In this document: positions 61,765 to 64,000 of the stretch, in pieces
Layout: each line of letters starts with the position of its first letter
Position numbering within the stretch: position 1 is the first letter of the stretch
DNA from: Suillus spraguei
Taxonomy: Eukaryota; Basidiomycota; Agaricomycetes; Boletales; Suillaceae
Assembly (NCBI GenBank): GCA_016800925.1
Contig: JABCPU010000032.1
Span: 124,001 to 188,000 of the forward strand
Length of the DNA stretch: 64,000 nt
Reading direction: 5' to 3'
The notes under the pieces: generated by a model
The model's database searches: none
Told to the model about the DNA's origin: nothing
What the model saw: the letters and a program-made list of their open reading frames with translations, nothing else
Translations under genes and position numbers: made by a program

Positions 61765-63050
61765 ATGGCACTGAGTTTCATAGGGTATGTGGATTTTTTA
61801 CTTATCTCATCGTCTTTGCTGATTAGCACTGCTCAGAAAACCAATTTCTCTCATATCTCATTCTGATGTGCGGTATCGAGGAATACTAGCGGGCATTGAC
61901 CCTGCTGCCTCTACGATCCAACTTTCAAATGGTAAGTTTTACTTTCTACATTTGTTCAGTTGGGCTTATATGGTTGCCAGTATTCTCTATGGGTACTGAG
62001 TCGAGAAGGTGAGCTGTTGTCCTTGCTGTAGCACCGCCAGTTTCTGCCTCGCCTTTGCCTGCATGTCGCGTAATCTGACATCAAAATGGCGTCAGGCCAC
62101 CCTCAGAATTCATTCCTCCCGTCCAAGAACCATATCAATACATAATTTTCCGCGCGTCTGAGGTCAAAGATCTTGCAGTTGATGAACCAACTCCTCTTCG
62201 TAGTGTTCATGACGATCCTGCAGTGTTGGGGGTGAGTAACGTTTGCCTACTTTGAACACACTCTAATAATTTAGCATCATAGGCGTCTGCTCCTGGAACC
62301 CAACCTCAGTACGGTGCATACGGTCCTCAATACCAACAACCTGTCGTAGTCCAGCCGCCACCACCACAAGCTCAGGCTCCCGCCTATCCTCAGCCTGTGC
62401 CAGTGCAAGATGCGCCAGCTCCCCCGATAGTCTCCGTCGTGCAAACGGATGACGCACCAGGTCCCAGCACCGGTCCGAACCGTGTCAATTCAGTACACAC
62501 TGCTGCTGCATCAATGGAAACAGTTCAACGCGCTTTAGGAGACTTGCGTGGATCCGGAAATACTGCGCCCACGCACGGAGGTCGTGGCGGCCGACGTGGT
62601 AATCATGGTCACGGCGGAGAGACAAAAGATATCAAGGTGCCTTCAACGGATTTCGATTTCCAGAGCTCAAATGCTCGGTTCGACAAGACGGCAGTAGCAC
62701 TACAGAAGAAGGATGGCGATAATGAGAATGGCGTTCCCTCCGACCGTGACTCACCAACGGACAAGGATGAGAAAGACGATGTGGCCTATAACCCAACGAA
62801 ATCATTTTTCGATTCTTTATCGTCTTCAACGCAAGCTGCTCCACCACCAACACGAGGCTCTGGTGGACGGCGAGGTGGTGGAGGCAGAAATCGTAGGGAG
62901 GAAGAAAGAGAGCGCAACGTCGCTACATTTGGTGAACCTGGGGGTGTAGGACTGATGGGTCCGGGCGCTTATGTTGGAGGTTGGGGTGGATATGGACGAC
63001 GAGGGGGACGTCCAAGGGGGCGTGGTGCACCTCCTGTCGGGGGTCGTTAG
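61765..63050 (+). CDS. SCD6: Scd6/LSM14-family P-body protein
   Basis: Five exons begin MALSFIG|KPISLISHSDVRYRGILAGI and continue DPAASTIQLSN|VFSMGTESRR|PPSEFIPPVQEPYQYI, the divergent LSm14 domain. A Pro/Gln-rich linker precedes the FDF box (STDFDFQSSNARFDK, about residue 220), the FFD box (SFFDSLSSS), the TFG box (NVATFGEPGG) and RGG tracts (RGGRPRGRGAPPVGGR-stop). Domain order and length (about 350 aa) match Scd6/Rap55/LSM14, which binds mRNA and the decapping and translation machinery (eIF4G, Dhh1, Dcp2) to repress translation in P-bodies. All introns are GT-AG. Confidence 0.95.
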
Positions 63051-63321
63051 CTACCCATAATTGTTACTTGCACTAGTCGTTTGTTCATTTGCTGTTTCAG
63101 GCTAGTAATTACTTGTCACCCAGTATTAGTGTGGAGACCGTACTCCATTCATGTCGGCTCCAAAAGAACCGTTCAGTTCATGTTTGTGAATTTTGAGTAA
63201 ATAAACACAAACAGCAAACAGATTGTGACTACAGTCTTGACGTTTTTCGGGCTTGTGCAAGCACGCAGAAAGTGCAAGCTGGCGATAAGGGAAAGCTGTC
63301 GTCGTGCCAGTCTTATCGCCT

Positions 63322-64000
63322 CCAGTATGGAAAGCCAGACCACCGTGCTCTACTTCCGAGGCTTCTACTTCTCAGAACATTCCTAGTGAGGTAAGTAGCT
63401 TATATTGGCCTCCGAACACTTTCAAGTGCGACTCGCGATCGTTCGAAAATTGTATTGACCAGTTAAGATGCACCTCTAAGGAAACCATCCATGAGTGAAT
63501 GTCAAGGCACGTTCTGATAGAAAAAAAACGTTGTCATCGGCAGGTTTCGAACCTACACAGTCCAAGAGAAACAGATTTTGATTCTGTTGTGGCAATTACA
63601 TACCTGGCTAAGACCAGTTGCGGTGAACTTCTAAAGCATCTATCCATGAGCAAACATCAAGGTGTATTCCGGTAGGAAAAAACCTTGTCGTCCGCAGGTT
63701 TCGAACCTGTACAGTCCAAGAGAAACAGATTTTGATTCCGTTGTAGCAACCACCTGGCTAAGACCAGCTACGGTGAACTTCTATGAGTGAATGTCGGGTG
63801 TGTTCCGATAAAAAAAAACCTCGTCGTTGGCAGGTTTTGAACCTGCACAGTCAAGGATCAAGAGAAACAGATTTTGATTCTGTTGTGGCAACCACCAGGC
63901 TAAGGGCAGCTATAGTGGACCCCTAAAGCATCCATCCATGAGTGAATGTCAAGGTGTGTTCCAATAGAAAAAAACCTCGTCGTCGGCAGGTTTCGAACCT
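63322..64000 (+). mobile_element. TIR element, third copy, rearranged and cut by the window edge
   Basis: From about 63322 (ATGGAAAGCCAGACCACCGT) to 63420 the sequence matches copy 1 at 47396-47495. It then passes abruptly into a tRNA-like array in reverse orientation, whereas in copy 1 both parts are on the same strand. The segment continues beyond 64000, so its right end is not visible. Confidence 0.55.
63521..64000 (-). repeat. Second tandem array of tRNA-like units, reverse strand
   Basis: Units lie at about 63521-63615, 63677-63767, 63810-63909 and 63967 to the window edge. Each has A-runs on the plus strand (T-run terminator on the minus strand), the GCAGGTTTCGAACCT T-arm, the AGATTTTGATTCTGT anticodon-like arm and a CCTGGCTAAGACCAG A-box region, as in the first array but inverted. 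One unit (63810-63909) has an 8-nt duplication in the variable region. The hairpin GTGG-TTG-CTAC in the second unit keeps a G-U pair. Confidence 0.7.

Overview
The window comes from a filamentous basidiomycete nuclear genome. Genes carry many short (about 45-60 nt) GT-AG introns. The NACHT-WD40 and WD40-TPR families and the overall gene style fit Agaricomycetes, and the NACHT-WD40 wording resembles proteins I know from Rhizoctonia/Ceratobasidiaceae; that genus-level guess is inference. All gene models were spliced by eye, so exon edges are approximate unless stated.

Layout. 0-2.7 kb: a WD40-TPR gene (minus strand) with a frameshift. 4.7-22.2 kb: an accessory locus made by segmental duplication. 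Two near-identical NACHT-WD40 (NLR-like) genes, copy A (6.5-11.8 kb) and copy B (15.8-21.1 kb), are separated by the 3' relic of a third copy (about 13.9-14.1 kb) and bracketed by four diverged copies of a 0.6-1.7 kb flanking block. A and B carry different frameshifts, so neither reads intact as given.

22.4-46.4 kb is an ordinary gene-dense core: a small novel gene, PLAA/Doa1 (ubiquitin), a HORMA+PHD Hop1-like meiotic protein, TRAPPC4/Trs23, a secreted M28 glutaminyl cyclase, a degenerate ORF, an RNA-dependent RNA polymerase (RNA silencing), and a 7.5 kb PI4-kinase of the Stt4 type. The kinase contains an apparent AT-AC intron followed by an 8-nt microexon.

46.7-56.2 kb: two inverted copies of an approximately 2.8 kb element with terminal inverted repeats flank an FMN-dependent 2-hydroxy-acid dehydrogenase/oxidase gene. 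Copy 1 holds a tandem array (about 148-bp period) of class-II-tRNA-like units, each ending in a T-run like a Pol III terminator. Copy 2 has lost the array and was invaded by a hAT-like BED-finger element with an 8-bp target-site duplication. A third, rearranged copy with an inverted array begins at about 63.3 kb and runs off the window.

57.2-63.05 kb: core genes again: COX16, adenylosuccinate synthetase (divergent from COX16), a conserved-looking basic protein, and the P-body protein Scd6/LSM14. The most unusual item is the tRNA-like Pol III array housed in the inverted-repeat element. The next most unusual are the AT-AC intron/microexon and the decaying NLR cluster.
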